Positions 26,640-34,327 of a DNA stretch of 64,000 bases are shown here, in pieces. A program made the translations under genes and the position numbers. Within the stretch, counting starts at the first letter, position 1. Every line of letters begins with the position of its first letter. The notes beneath the pieces are model-generated. The model made no database searches, had not been told where the DNA came from, and worked only from the letters and a program-made list of their open reading frames with translations. Source of the DNA: UBA11400 sp964473555 (GTDB taxonomy: Bacteria > Bacteroidota > Rhodothermia > Balneolales > HLUCCA01); contig CAYYPL010000004.1 of NCBI GenBank assembly GCA_964473555.1, positions 1 to 64,000 of the forward strand. Direction: 5' to 3'.

Positions 26640-27791
26640 ATGAAGAAAATCGCTGTTGTTAACCGGTATTATCCGCCTTCACCTGCCAGCACAGGTGATC
26701 TGGCCCATGAACTGGTGCACCAGCTTCAGGACGAGATGCCCGATAGCGAAGTGTTTGTGGTGACCACCGACGCGCCGTATAAAGGTGGATGGAGACAGGA
26801 ACTGACCATCACTGAGCGTGTGCTGAAATCCAAGGTGCTGTACACAGGCGAAAACAGCGTACTACGATTCGTAGCTGGATTCCTGGAAGGGCGTGAGTTG
26901 GCGAAGCTTGCCTTTTCGGAGGCCGATGTGGTCATTGCGATGACGAATCCGCCGCTGGTAAACTACTGGATGGGGAACTATGCCCGGAAAACGGGCAAAA
27001 AGTACATCGAATGGACCTTAGACGTGTTTCCGGTGGCGTTTGCCAAAGCGGGATACGTGGGTGAGTCGAGTCCATTTTACCGCTATTTCTTGAAAAAATG
27101 CGGCGAACTTGCTCCCGATATGAACCTGTTTTTGGGCGAGGGACAACGTGAGTTCGTGCACAACGCTTTCGGATACAAACACGATTATGTACTGCTTCCT
27201 TGCGGAATCAAAGACACGCCTGTGGGTCCGGAGCCTGCATGGAAGTCCGTGGCTGGGGACAAAACCGTTCTCGGATACGTCGGGAACCTGGGTGAAGCGC
27301 ATAGTCCGCAGGACGTAATTCGCCTCGTTGAACTGGCTGATCCCAATCGGGTACACTTCGTGTTTTCCATGTATGGCGCCAAAGTGGAGTCCGTTCGCCA
27401 AGCCCTGGGTGAGCGGCCGAACATCAGCTGGTTCGAGAACATCCCGGATTCAGATCTCACCTATATGGATGCGCACATTGTCACCTTATTGCCTGAATGG
27501 ACCCACATCAGCGTGCCGTCCAAGGCCGTTTCGGCCATCTGCATGGGCAAACCGATTGTGTTCATGGGACAATCTGACTCCGACAACTGGCGTATGTTCG
27601 GTGACGCCGGGTGGAACATCGACACGTCGGTCATGGATGAAAGCCAGATCAAAGCGGTTCTGGAAGGAATTTCCGACGAAACTGCTCAAAAGCAGCGCGT
27701 TAATGCAGCGAAAAGAATAGCTAAGGATCTCAAATCCCTTCAAAAAGCAACTATTGAGCACTTAGCGACCTGGATTCGGGTTAACACGTAA
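26640..27791 (+). CDS. Glycosyltransferase (GT-B fold, WbuB-like)
   Basis: 383 residues. The N-terminal strand and loop are KKIAVVNRYYPPSPASTGDL, followed by an acceptor domain (ADVVIAMTNPPLVNYWMGNY), a linker, and a donor domain (TVLGYVGNLGEAHSPQDVIR, about 206-225; HISVPSKAVSAICMGKPIVF, about 285-304). The last segment replaces the usual EX7E motif. It is divergent from the other glycosyltransferase, with 126 bp between likely starts. Its TAA stop overlaps an 18-bp palindrome (27790-27807). Confidence 0.85.
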   Translation: MKKIAVVNRYYPPSPASTGDLAHELVHQLQDEMPDSEVFVVTTDAPYKGGWRQELTITERVLKSKVLYTGENSVLRFVAGFLEGRELAKLAFSEADVVIAMTNPPLVNYWMGNYARKTGKKYIEWTLDVFPVAFAKAGYVGESSPFYRYFLKKCGELAPDMNLFLGEGQREFVHNAFGYKHDYVLLPCGIKDTPVGPEPAWKSVAGDKTVLGYVGNLGEAHSPQDVIRLVELADPNRVHFVFSMYGAKVESVRQALGERPNISWFENIPDSDLTYMDAHIVTLLPEWTHISVPSKAVSAICMGKPIVFMGQSDSDNWRMFGDAGWNIDTSVMDESQIKAVLEGISDETAQKQRVNAAKRIAKDLKSLQKATIEHLATWIRVNT

Positions 27792-27807
27792 TTCAGCATG
27801 CTGAATT
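27790..27807. terminator. Perfect palindrome overlapping the glycosyltransferase stop codon
   Basis: AATTCAGCATGCTGAATT is a perfect 18-bp palindrome whose first two bases are the last two of the TAA stop (27789-27791). No T-tract follows. See the finding on stop-codon hairpins. Confidence 0.55.
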
Positions 27808-27809
27808 TA

Positions 27810-27969
27810 GAAAACGGAAAACAGAAAACCGTAAACAGCCATACAAGACATCTGTCAAAAGGGCCGTTTCCCTTTTTCAGTTTACACCTTGCGCCACGAA
27901 GTGGCTCTTTAGTAGGGTAGTTCTCCGTTTTCTGTACTCCGTTCTCCGTTTTCTGTCAACTGTTTTCGG
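27810..27969. repeat. Heptamer repeat with inverted arms, CYGTNNN type
   Basis: Left arm 27810-27838 has GAAAACG, GAAAACA, GAAAACC, GTAAACA in 7-nt phase; on the other strand these are CYGTTTT-like units. Right arm 27924-27965 reads CCGTTTT, CTGTACT, CCGTTCT, CCGTTTT, CTGTCAA, CTGTTTT. Between them lies GCCAC GAA GTGGC (27893-27905), a small perfect hairpin. Confidence 0.7.
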
Positions 27970-27986
27970 CGTAGCTCCGCTACGCC
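27968..27986 (-). terminator. Hairpin directly after the pyrB stop codon
   Basis: GGCGTAGC (27968-27975) and GCTACGCC (27979-27986) are perfect arms around a TCC triloop, abutting the TGA of pyrB (27987-27989). There is no T-tract downstream on the minus strand. Confidence 0.55.
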
Positions 27987-28937
27987 TCAAATCCTCGACC
28001 CACCACTAAGCAGATACAATACCGCCATCCTCACCGCTAATCCATTGGTGACCTGATTCAGGATGATGGCCCGGTCGCTGTCGGCGACTTCGCTTTGGAG
28101 CTCGACCCCACGGTTGATGGGTCCGGGGTGCATGATGATGAAATCGGGATACTTTTCGAGGTGTTCCAGCTTGATTCCAAATCGCTCGTGATACTCGCGT
28201 ACGCTCGGGAAAAGTCCCTGTTCCTGTCGTTCCAGCTGAATGCGCAGCGCCATGGCCACATCGCACCAGGCCAGGGCTTCCTCCAGATTGTAGGTCACAT
28301 CGACATCCATATCCTTGATAAATACCGGCATAAAGGTCTTCGGACCGCATAAAATGACTTTTGCGCCGAGTTTTCGGAGTCCGATGATGTTAGATCTCAC
28401 GACCCGGCTGTGCAGAATGTCTCCGATGATCGCGACTTTGAGTCCGTCGATGCGTCCGAGCCGTTGTTTCATAGAGAACATGTCGAGCAGGGCCTGGGTC
28501 GGATGTTCGTGGGCGCCGTCTCCGGCGTTGATGATATTCGCATCCACGATTCGGGCAAGGAAATGCGCCGCTCCCGGACTCTCGTGCCGCACTACCACCA
28601 TATCGATCTTCATCGACTCGATGTTTCGGATGGTATCCTTCAGCGACTCCCCTTTTTTCGTACTCGACGACGAAGCGGAGAAATTGACCACATCCGCACC
28701 CATACGTTTCTGTGCCAATTCGAAGGAAATGCGTGTTCGGGTTGAGTTCTCGTAGAACAGATTCACGATGGTTTTGTCGCGCAGCGTGGGAATCTTAGGC
28801 ACCGGGCGATCCAGGATTTCACGGAAAGAAATCGACTGATCGAGAACAAATCGAATGTCATCGGCGGAATAATCTGCGAGTCCGAGCAGGTCTCTTTGCT
28901 TAAAGATATAATCTGACGGTGTCACCTGATCGCTCAT
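27987..28937 (-). CDS. pyrB: Aspartate carbamoyltransferase catalytic subunit
   Basis: 316 residues, normal length for the catalytic chain. Carbamoyl-phosphate binding motif STRTRISFE (about 65-73) and HPTQALLDMF (about 141-150) are present, with the aspartate-side HPGPINRGVEL near 270. It catalyses the first committed step of pyrimidine synthesis. It overlaps pyrR by 4 bp (ATGA at 28934-28937), so the two are co-translated. No pyrI regulatory chain follows, so control presumably rests on PyrR. Confidence 0.97.
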   Translation of the reverse strand: MSDQVTPSDYIFKQRDLLGLADYSADDIRFVLDQSISFREILDRPVPKIPTLRDKTIVNLFYENSTRTRISFELAQKRMGADVVNFSASSSSTKKGESLKDTIRNIESMKIDMVVVRHESPGAAHFLARIVDANIINAGDGAHEHPTQALLDMFSMKQRLGRIDGLKVAIIGDILHSRVVRSNIIGLRKLGAKVILCGPKTFMPVFIKDMDVDVTYNLEEALAWCDVAMALRIQLERQEQGLFPSVREYHERFGIKLEHLEKYPDFIIMHPGPINRGVELQSEVADSDRAIILNQVTNGLAVRMAVLYLLSGGSRI

Positions 28938-29497
28938 TGCGCACCTCCATCAGCCGAATCACCGTTCATCGTCACCACATACACGGCATCCTCTCCATCG
29001 GTCTCTGAAAACAGCACGCGTACCTCTTCGTTTTTGTGCGTTGGGACCGTTTGTCCGATATAATCGGCGATAATTGGAAGTTCTCGGTGTCCGCGGTCGA
29101 TCATGCAGCAAAAACGGATACTTCGCGGACGACCGTAGCTCATCAGAGCCTCCATCGCTGCCCGGACCGTTCGTCCGGTATAGAGCACATCGTCCACCAG
29201 CACGATATCCTTTCCGGCCAGATCAAACGGAATCTCGGTCACCTTCACTTCAGGCATCTTGTTCTTCGAGCGGAAGTCGTCGCGATAAAATGTGATATCC
29301 AGCACACCCAGGGGGATATTCAGATTAAATTCTTTTTGGATGTGTAGCTGAACCCGTTTGGCGATATACACGCCGCGCGTCTGCATTCCGATGATAGCCA
29401 GGTTAGAAGCGTCGTCGTAGGGTTCAATAAACTGGTGAGCGAACCGCCTGAAGGTGCGATCCATGTCATCTGCGGAAAGAAGTAAGGCTTTTTTCAC
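28934..29497 (-). CDS. pyrR: PyrR bifunctional pyrimidine regulator/uracil phosphoribosyltransferase
   Basis: 187 residues with a GTG start at 29497. A type I PRTase: the PRPP motif is DIVLVDDVLYTGRTVRAAME (about 95-114), and there is the SDR-like loop (SIRFCCMIDRGHRELPI). In Gram-positive bacteria PyrR binds a leader RNA and causes attenuation of pyr genes. The leader here shows no obvious PyrR-binding loop, so RNA binding is unproven. pyrB overlaps its end. Confidence 0.95.
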   Translation of the reverse strand: MKKALLLSADDMDRTFRRFAHQFIEPYDDASNLAIIGMQTRGVYIAKRVQLHIQKEFNLNIPLGVLDITFYRDDFRSKNKMPEVKVTEIPFDLAGKDIVLVDDVLYTGRTVRAAMEALMSYGRPRSIRFCCMIDRGHRELPIIADYIGQTVPTHKNEEVRVLFSETDGEDAVYVVTMNGDSADGGAQ

Positions 29498-29900
29498 CAG
29501 TCGCTTCTCGTCTATGTTGCGGATTAGGTAAATTTAGTGATGAAAATCGGTAGATAAAAATTTATGTACACATTCACGGCGCTTTTAGCGAGTTCATGTG
29601 CGGTTGAACCTGCAACGCAGGCTTTGGTGGTGGCTTTGCCACACGAAAGTGGCGAAAACGCCGGTGGTTTTTTTGTAAATCGGCAGAGCCGATGAGAAAG
29701 AGTAGAAAAAACTGGAACTGCGGTAAAAAAACAAGGGGGACCGCCAATGTTCTCAATTCTTAAAATGGACTCGTTATAAAATCGAGTACTCAGGGTAATT
29801 AGCAAGTGGGAATTCGGAATCAAAATTCACGTATTTACTTGAATTATTGGATTAAATTCCAAATATTTATATAAATTTTTGGAATAAAGTCTATATAATT
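29498..29900. repeat. Hairpin-array intergenic region between pyrR and the second DUF4143 ATPase
   Basis: At least six small perfect hairpins follow each other: CGCT/AGCG (29580-29590), CCTGC/GCAGG (29609-29621), GTGGC/GCCAC (29630-29642), GGCG/CGCC (29651-29662), ATCGGC/GCCGAT (29679-29693) and ACTCG/CGAGT (29769-29787), plus GCGGT/ACCGC (29720-29744). A minus-strand frame of 99 codons spans it, but the palindromic content makes it unlikely to be a gene. Nearer the ATPase, ATTCCAAA/TTTGGAAT (29856-29885) is a separate dyad and possible operator. Confidence 0.65.
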
Positions 29901-31040
29901 ATGAAAATTATCAAAAGAGCACTTGAAGAATCCTTCCATAACAGGCTTAGTGACCCCAAGGCTATCATTGTGTTGGGCGCTCGTCAGGTTGGTAAAACTA
30001 CCCTTTTCCGTTCGCTAATGACCAGTATGAATGATGTTTTATGGATGAATGGTGATGAACCAGATGTCAGGGCTGTGTTAAGCAATACGAATTCTGCTAA
30101 TCTCAGAAAACTGATCGGAGGAAGCAAGTTTCTAGTGATCGATGAAGCGCAGCGTATCGAAAATATCGGATTAACTGTCAAATTGATTGTCGACAACATC
30201 CCTACGGTTAAAGTAATTGCTACTGGATCCTCATCCCTTGAGCTAGCTAATCACATCAACGAACCCTTAACTGGACGAAAATGGGAATTCCAACTTTATC
30301 CGCTAAGTACATCTGAGTTGGTTGATCATCATGGTTACCTGGAGGAAAGTCGTCTTCTGGAACATAGATTGGTTTATGGTATGTATCCAGATGTGATCAA
30401 CGAGTCTGGTGGCAAAGAAATGGATATTCTGTTGCAACTATCCGACAGTTACCTATATCGGGATTTACTTGTCTGGGAAAACATCTATAAACCAAAACAA
30501 CTTGAGAAACTTGTACAATCGTTGGCTTTTCAGGTTGGACAACTGATTTCGATTAATGAATTAGCTAATCAAACAGGGCTGGATAACAAAACCGTCGAGC
30601 GGTACATCGATCTTCTAAAAAAGTCATTCGTTATTTTTGAGCTCAGTTCATTCAGTCGGAATTTACGCAATGAGATCAAGAAGCAGAGTAAGATATACTT
30701 TTATGATAATGGAATCAGAAATGCTGTGATCCGACAGTTTAATCCCCTTAAATTAAGAGACGATGTGGGTGCTTTGTGGGAGAATTTTATCGTCAGCGAA
30801 CGGATCAAGTTTAATGGATACTTCCACAGAATGCGCCAAACTTATTTTTGGCGAAATCATGCCCAACAAGAAATAGATTTAATTGAAACTGACGGTACCG
30901 ATATTCGTGCATTTGAAATCAAGTGGAACTCTAAGACCAAAGCAAAATTCAGCAAATCTTTTACCGAGGAGTATAATCCTAAAGAAACAACTGTAATTTC
31001 TCCCGAGAATTACATGGATTTTCTACTGCAAGATCGATGA
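29901..31040 (+). CDS. AAA ATPase with DUF4143 domain (AAA_14), copy 2
   Basis: 379 residues. The Walker A is LGARQVGKTTL (Gly26-Thr33 region) and the Walker B is FLVIDEAQRI (Asp81-Glu82). A winged helix lies at about 215-235 (NELANQTGLDNKTVERYIDL), and the DUF4143 part ends with QEIDLIETDGTDIRAFEIKW, which has the spacing of a PD-(D/E)XK nuclease motif (Asp, then Glu-x-Lys). It is only distantly similar to the copy at 23933. Its TGA overlaps the ATG of the GmhB-like gene by 4 bp. Function unestablished; a DNA- or RNA-cleaving ATPase is a reasonable guess. Confidence 0.9.
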   Translation: MKIIKRALEESFHNRLSDPKAIIVLGARQVGKTTLFRSLMTSMNDVLWMNGDEPDVRAVLSNTNSANLRKLIGGSKFLVIDEAQRIENIGLTVKLIVDNIPTVKVIATGSSSLELANHINEPLTGRKWEFQLYPLSTSELVDHHGYLEESRLLEHRLVYGMYPDVINESGGKEMDILLQLSDSYLYRDLLVWENIYKPKQLEKLVQSLAFQVGQLISINELANQTGLDNKTVERYIDLLKKSFVIFELSSFSRNLRNEIKKQSKIYFYDNGIRNAVIRQFNPLKLRDDVGALWENFIVSERIKFNGYFHRMRQTYFWRNHAQQEIDLIETDGTDIRAFEIKWNSKTKAKFSKSFTEEYNPKETTVISPENYMDFLLQDR

Positions 31041-31612
31041 ACATGCATACCCCTTTGACCCCCAAAATCTTCTTCCTGGATCGCGACGGTACCATAAACG
31101 TCGACACCGATTTTGTACATAAGCCGGAGGAATGGAAGTTCTGTCCGGGGGCACCGGAGGCGATCCGGCGTCTGAATCTAGCCGGATTCAAGGTGGTGGT
31201 GGTGACGAATCAGTCGGGAGTGATCCGTAAACGGTTTTCGATGGCGGATGTGGTTAGGCTTCACGAACACGCTGCCAAGCTGCTGGCCGCCGAGGGCGCT
31301 CATATAGATGCCTGGTATGTGGCTCCGTGGCACCCGAATCTGCATGACGGACTCCATCCTCGATTACTCTCCGACCGCAAACCTGACACGGGAATGTTTG
31401 TGAGGGCGCTGCGCCGATATAAAGCGGATCCGAAGCAATGTTTTATGGCGGGGGACAAACTTTCAGACCTTAAACCAGCTATCGAACTGGGAATGACCCC
31501 GTTTCTGATTAAATCACGGTTTTATGAGGCTCAGGACAAATCGTTTATTGCAAGTCATCATATTCCTGTTTATGACTCGTTACTAGGCGTTGTGGAAGAT
31601 TTGAATCGGTAA
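31037..31612 (+). CDS. HAD-IIIA phosphatase, GmhB-like but lacking the zinc cysteines
   Basis: 191 residues. The HAD motif I is FFLDRDGTIN (Asp15, Asp17), motif II VVTNQSG, and motif III/IV CFMAGDKLSDLKPA. Overall it resembles D-glycero-D-manno-heptose-1,7-bisphosphate 7-phosphatase (GmhB), a step in ADP-heptose synthesis. In GmhB, a loop with Cys-x-His and Cys-x-Cys binds zinc; here the corresponding region (WYVAPWHPNLHDGLHPRLLS) keeps the His but has no Cys. So the substrate may differ. It starts inside the end of the ATPase gene (ATGA overlap); an alternative ATG lies at 31043. Confidence 0.85.
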   Translation: MNMHTPLTPKIFFLDRDGTINVDTDFVHKPEEWKFCPGAPEAIRRLNLAGFKVVVVTNQSGVIRKRFSMADVVRLHEHAAKLLAAEGAHIDAWYVAPWHPNLHDGLHPRLLSDRKPDTGMFVRALRRYKADPKQCFMAGDKLSDLKPAIELGMTPFLIKSRFYEAQDKSFIASHHIPVYDSLLGVVEDLNR

Positions 31613-31622
31613 ACAGAATAGC

Positions 31623-31683
31623 GATGAGGGACGAGAGATTCTCTTTAACCTCATCCCTCGTCCCTCATCTCTCATCTCTCATC
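31623..31683. repeat. Heptamer palindrome, GAYGAGR / CTCRTCY type (copy 3)
   Basis: Units GATGAGG, GACGAGA, a centre of about 14 nt, then five units of CTCATCC/CTCGTCC/CTCATCT in 7-nt phase. It lies directly before the CTGTNNN array. Confidence 0.75.
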
Positions 31684-31688
31684 AATAA

Positions 31689-31842
31689 CTGTGCTCCGTG
31701 TACTGTTCTCTGTATACTGTTCTCTGTGCTCTGTGTACTGTTTACTGTGTACTGTGAACTGTGAACTGTGCTCTGTGTACTGTGTACTGTTCTCTGTGAA
31801 CTGTGCTCTGTGCTCCGTGTACTGTGGTCTGTGTACTGTGTA
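31689..31842 (+). repeat. Tandem array of 22 CYGTNNN heptamers
   Basis: From 31689 the sequence divides into 22 consecutive heptamers with no insertion or deletion. Twenty start CTGT and two start CCGT (units 2 and 19). Position 5 is mostly G; positions 6-7 are TA (10), CT (8), AA (3) or GT (1). The units are thus conserved at the first four bases and variable at the last three, unlike a simple slippage array. A minus-strand frame reads through it as a 7-residue repeat (YTEHREQ-like), which follows from 3 heptamers being 7 codons. The array ends 95 bp before a toxin-antitoxin pair. Confidence 0.92.
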
Positions 31843-31931
31843 CTTTTTATCTTGTTGCAACACGTATACTTTTTGGTTGCAACAAAGCGTTGATATATTT
31901 ACTTTGAAGCAATACAAAAATTCAACACTTG

Positions 31932-32216
31932 ATGACTATGAGCAAGAAAGACACTATTGTTTGGTTTGGCATGAAGGTGAGTCCGGAGGAGAAGAAACGG
32001 ATCAAGAAACTCGCGGAATTACAGGGACTTAATCAAAAAGAGGCCGTGCTTCAGGCTGTGGAGGAGAAAATCGCCAGCTATGAAGTGGCTCCGAAGTCGG
32101 GCTCTTTGCTGGATAAACTGAAACCATTTGCGGGTGTAGTGAACAACACGGAAGGAGACCTGGCAACAAACAAAACCTATCTAAAGGACTATGGCAAGCC
32201 AAATTCTGATAGATAG
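31932..32216 (+). CDS. Probable antitoxin of a PIN-domain toxin-antitoxin pair
   Basis: 94 residues from ATG 31932; the frame also has TTG at 31929 and ATG at 31938. The N-terminal half is SKKDTIVWFGMKVSPEEKKR, a short strand followed by helices (KLAELQGLNQKEAVLQAVEE), which looks like a ribbon-helix-helix DNA-binding fold. The C-terminal third is polar and would wrap the toxin. It overlaps the PIN gene by 26 bp. I assign it as antitoxin mainly by position and size. Confidence 0.75.
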   Translation: MTMSKKDTIVWFGMKVSPEEKKRIKKLAELQGLNQKEAVLQAVEEKIASYEVAPKSGSLLDKLKPFAGVVNNTEGDLATNKTYLKDYGKPNSDR

Positions 32217-32610
32217 CGGTCCGCTGGTTGCATTGCTCTCCAGCATCGAAAAATACCACCGATGGGTGCTTGAGCAGCTGTCTGATATGTCAGGGGAGTT
32301 GGTCACGACTGAGGCTGTCCTGTCTGAAGTAGTTTTTCTATTGAGACATCATCCAACGGCATTGAATGCCATTTCGAGTCTGGTGAAACAAGGAATTCTT
32401 CACATTGATCGGGCTTTTTCGGAATCTCCGACGGAGTGCCTAGAATTAGTATTGAAATACGCAGACCTACCCTCATCTGTAGCTGACGTTTCATTGGTTT
32501 ACCTTCATTCAAAGCTAAAAAACTCAGTCATTTTCACACTCGATTCTGATTTTCTGGTCTATAAGGACAAATCTACTAAACCATTGAGGCTGGTCGCTCC
32601 GTTTGTCTGA
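32191..32610 (+). CDS. PIN-domain ribonuclease toxin (VapC-like)
   Basis: 139 residues, a single PIN domain. The first acidic residue is in ILIDSGPLVALL (Asp8), a Glu in TTEAVLSEVVFLL (about 41-46), and the last acids in LPSSVADVSLVYL and FTLDSDF (about 116-124). PIN toxins of VapC type cleave tRNA or rRNA and are inhibited by the cognate antitoxin. It overlaps the upstream antitoxin, as is usual for this system. The pair sits next to repeat-rich sequence, consistent with acquisition. Confidence 0.85.
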   Translation: MASQILIDSGPLVALLSSIEKYHRWVLEQLSDMSGELVTTEAVLSEVVFLLRHHPTALNAISSLVKQGILHIDRAFSESPTECLELVLKYADLPSSVADVSLVYLHSKLKNSVIFTLDSDFLVYKDKSTKPLRLVAPFV

Positions 32611-32811
32611 AATTTTACCCAGCTTCACTCGTCACATTTCTAAAAAAAGTGGTACCTTGAGGCCTGAATGAATAGCGCAACGTTGTCGGTATGTCGAGGC
32701 GTCTCTGATGGATTTGGTTGATGTATAAGATTCACGGAGAGCGGCCAAAAATACCTTCAGACAACAGGCGCGACGAGTTTTAAATTATTACGAGTACCTA
32801 ATTTCAATAGT

Positions 32812-34020
32812 ATGAATATTCACGAGTATCAGGCGAAAGAAATTCTCAAACAATACGGAGTGTCAGTGCCAGCCGGAATCGCAGCATTCAGCGTTGATGA
32901 GGCAGTCAAGGCAGCCGAAACGCTGAAAGCCACAGGGGCACAACTATTTGTGGTAAAAGCCCAGATCCACGCCGGCGGACGCGGAAAAGGCCGCACGGTG
33001 AAGAGCAATTCCAAGGGAGTCATCCTGGCTCGTAGCGTTGAGGAAGTAAAATCCGCAGCGGAAGGATTGCTGAACGACGTTCTGGTTACCATCCAGACCG
33101 GTCCGGAAGGAAAACTGGTTCAGCGTCTGTACATCACCGACGGTGTTGACATCGAGAAGGAATTCTACGTTGGTGTGACACTGGATCGCGCAGTTTCTAA
33201 GAACGTGATCATGGTTTCTACCGAGGGTGGAGTTGAAATCGAGCACGTTGCTGAAACTACTCCAGAAAAGATTATCAAAGAATGGATCGAGCCGGGACAC
33301 CCACTCCATCCGAATCAGGCCCGTCGCCTCGCTTTCGCTCTCGGACTCTCCGGTGATGCGTTCAAAAAAGCGGTCAAGTTTATCCAGGCGCTTTACAAAG
33401 CGTTCGAAGCTACGGATGCATCCATTTTCGAGATCAATCCATTGGTATTGACTCCGGATCAGGACATCATCGCACTTGACGCCAAGATCAACTTCGACGA
33501 AAACGCGCTGTATCGTCATCCAGAGCTGGCTGAACTGCGTGATGAGTCCGAGGAGAACGAACTCGAGCTCGAAGCCGGAAAATACAATCTGAACTACATC
33601 AAACTCGACGGAAATGTGGGATGTATGGTAAACGGTGCCGGACTAGCCATGGCCACGATGGATATCATCAAGCTTGCGGGCGGACAACCAGCTAACTTCC
33701 TGGATGTAGGTGGTGGAGCGAACGTTGAAACCGTGAAAAACGGCTTCAAGATCATCCTGAGTGATCCACATGTTCAGGCGATTCTGATCAACATCTTTGG
33801 TGGAATTGTACGTTGCGATCGTGTAGCAAATGGTATCGTTCAGGCGGTAGCGGATCCTGAAATCGCAGCTAAAGTGGCTAATATCCCTATTATTGTTCGA
33901 CTGCAAGGCACCAACGCGGAAGAAGCGAAGGTCATCATTGATAACAGCGGACTGAACGTGGTTTCAGCGGTGTTGCTCAAGGAAGCTGCCGAAGCCGTGA
34001 CGAATGCGATTGCGTCATAA
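32812..34020 (+). CDS. sucC: Succinate-CoA ligase (ADP-forming) subunit beta
   Basis: 402 residues. ATP-grasp at the N-terminus begins MNIHEYQAKEILKQYGVSVP, with the glycine-rich KAQIHAGGRGKG (about 46-57). The C-terminal CoA-ligase half has NFLDVGGGANVETVKNGFKI (about 300) and INIFGGIVRCDRVANGI. It forms the TCA-cycle enzyme with the alpha subunit SucD, which is not encoded next to it. A strong terminator follows at 34079-34112. Confidence 0.97.
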   Translation: MNIHEYQAKEILKQYGVSVPAGIAAFSVDEAVKAAETLKATGAQLFVVKAQIHAGGRGKGRTVKSNSKGVILARSVEEVKSAAEGLLNDVLVTIQTGPEGKLVQRLYITDGVDIEKEFYVGVTLDRAVSKNVIMVSTEGGVEIEHVAETTPEKIIKEWIEPGHPLHPNQARRLAFALGLSGDAFKKAVKFIQALYKAFEATDASIFEINPLVLTPDQDIIALDAKINFDENALYRHPELAELRDESEENELELEAGKYNLNYIKLDGNVGCMVNGAGLAMATMDIIKLAGGQPANFLDVGGGANVETVKNGFKIILSDPHVQAILINIFGGIVRCDRVANGIVQAVADPEIAAKVANIPIIVRLQGTNAEEAKVIIDNSGLNVVSAVLLKEAAEAVTNAIAS

Positions 34021-34027
34021 TAACGTC

Positions 34028-34062
34028 GTGAGAACGTGAGAACATGAGAACGAATTTCTCAT
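34028..34062. repeat. Three 8-nt direct repeats followed by an inverted arm
   Basis: GTGAGAAC (34028), GTGAGAAC (34036) and ATGAGAAC (34044) are consecutive 8-nt units. ATGAGAA (34044-34050) is then complementary to TTCTCAT (34056-34062). It stands between the sucC stop and its terminator. Confidence 0.65.
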
Positions 34063-34078
34063 TTCTTGTATAAAATTG

Positions 34079-34112
34079 AAGCCGTCTGGAGTAATCCGGG
34101 CGGCTTTTTTTT
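34079..34112 (+). terminator. Rho-independent terminator of sucC
   Basis: AAGCCGTCTGG (34079-34089) pairs with CCGGGCGGCTT (34096-34106) with two G-U wobbles and a 6-nt loop, followed by a run of eight T. Confidence 0.85.
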
Positions 34113-34114
34113 GA

Positions 34115-34168
34115 GCACGCTTTGCGTGCGAAAACAGTAAACGGCCCAAAACAGCGCACTTCGTGCGC
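34115..34168. repeat. Two triloop hairpins downstream of sucC
   Basis: GCACGC TTT GCGTGC (34115-34129) and GCGCAC TTC GTGCGC (34154-34168) are perfect 6-bp stems with triloops. They resemble the hairpins at 27893, 27968, 29630 and 37742. Confidence 0.6.
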
Positions 34169-34174
34169 CATTTT

Positions 34175-34246
34175 GATGAGGGACGAGGGACAAGCGATGA
34201 GAGAATTTCTCTCGTCTCTCATCCCTCATCCCTCGTCTCTCATCCC
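34175..34246. repeat. Heptamer palindrome, GAYGAGR / CTCRTCY type (copy 4)
   Basis: Units GATGAGG, GACGAGG, GACAAGC, GATGAGA, a GAATTTC centre, then CTCGTCT, CTCATCC, CTCATCC, CTCGTCT, CTCATCC. This is the most symmetrical copy in the window. Confidence 0.8.
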
Positions 34247-34327
34247 AAACCAAAACTTATTACTGTTTTTTACTAGCCAAAATCGTATTGTAATCAATGT
34301 TTACCTTTACTCAATCCTAATACGCTG

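Noticed and set aside
29498..29560. PyrR-binding attenuator upstream of pyrR
   Set aside because: No PyrR-type binding loop or terminator/antiterminator pair could be drawn in the leader.
29524..29823. 99-codon minus-strand open frame
   Set aside because: It lies in a hairpin-rich region, has no recognisable domain, and its composition follows the palindromes.
31689..31842. CRISPR-like array
   Set aside because: The units are only 7 nt with no spacers between them, and no cas genes are present in the window.
31672..31917. Minus-strand frame with a 7-residue repeat (YTEHREQ-like)
   Set aside because: It is the CYGTNNN heptamer array read through; three heptamers are seven codons, so the periodic protein is automatic.
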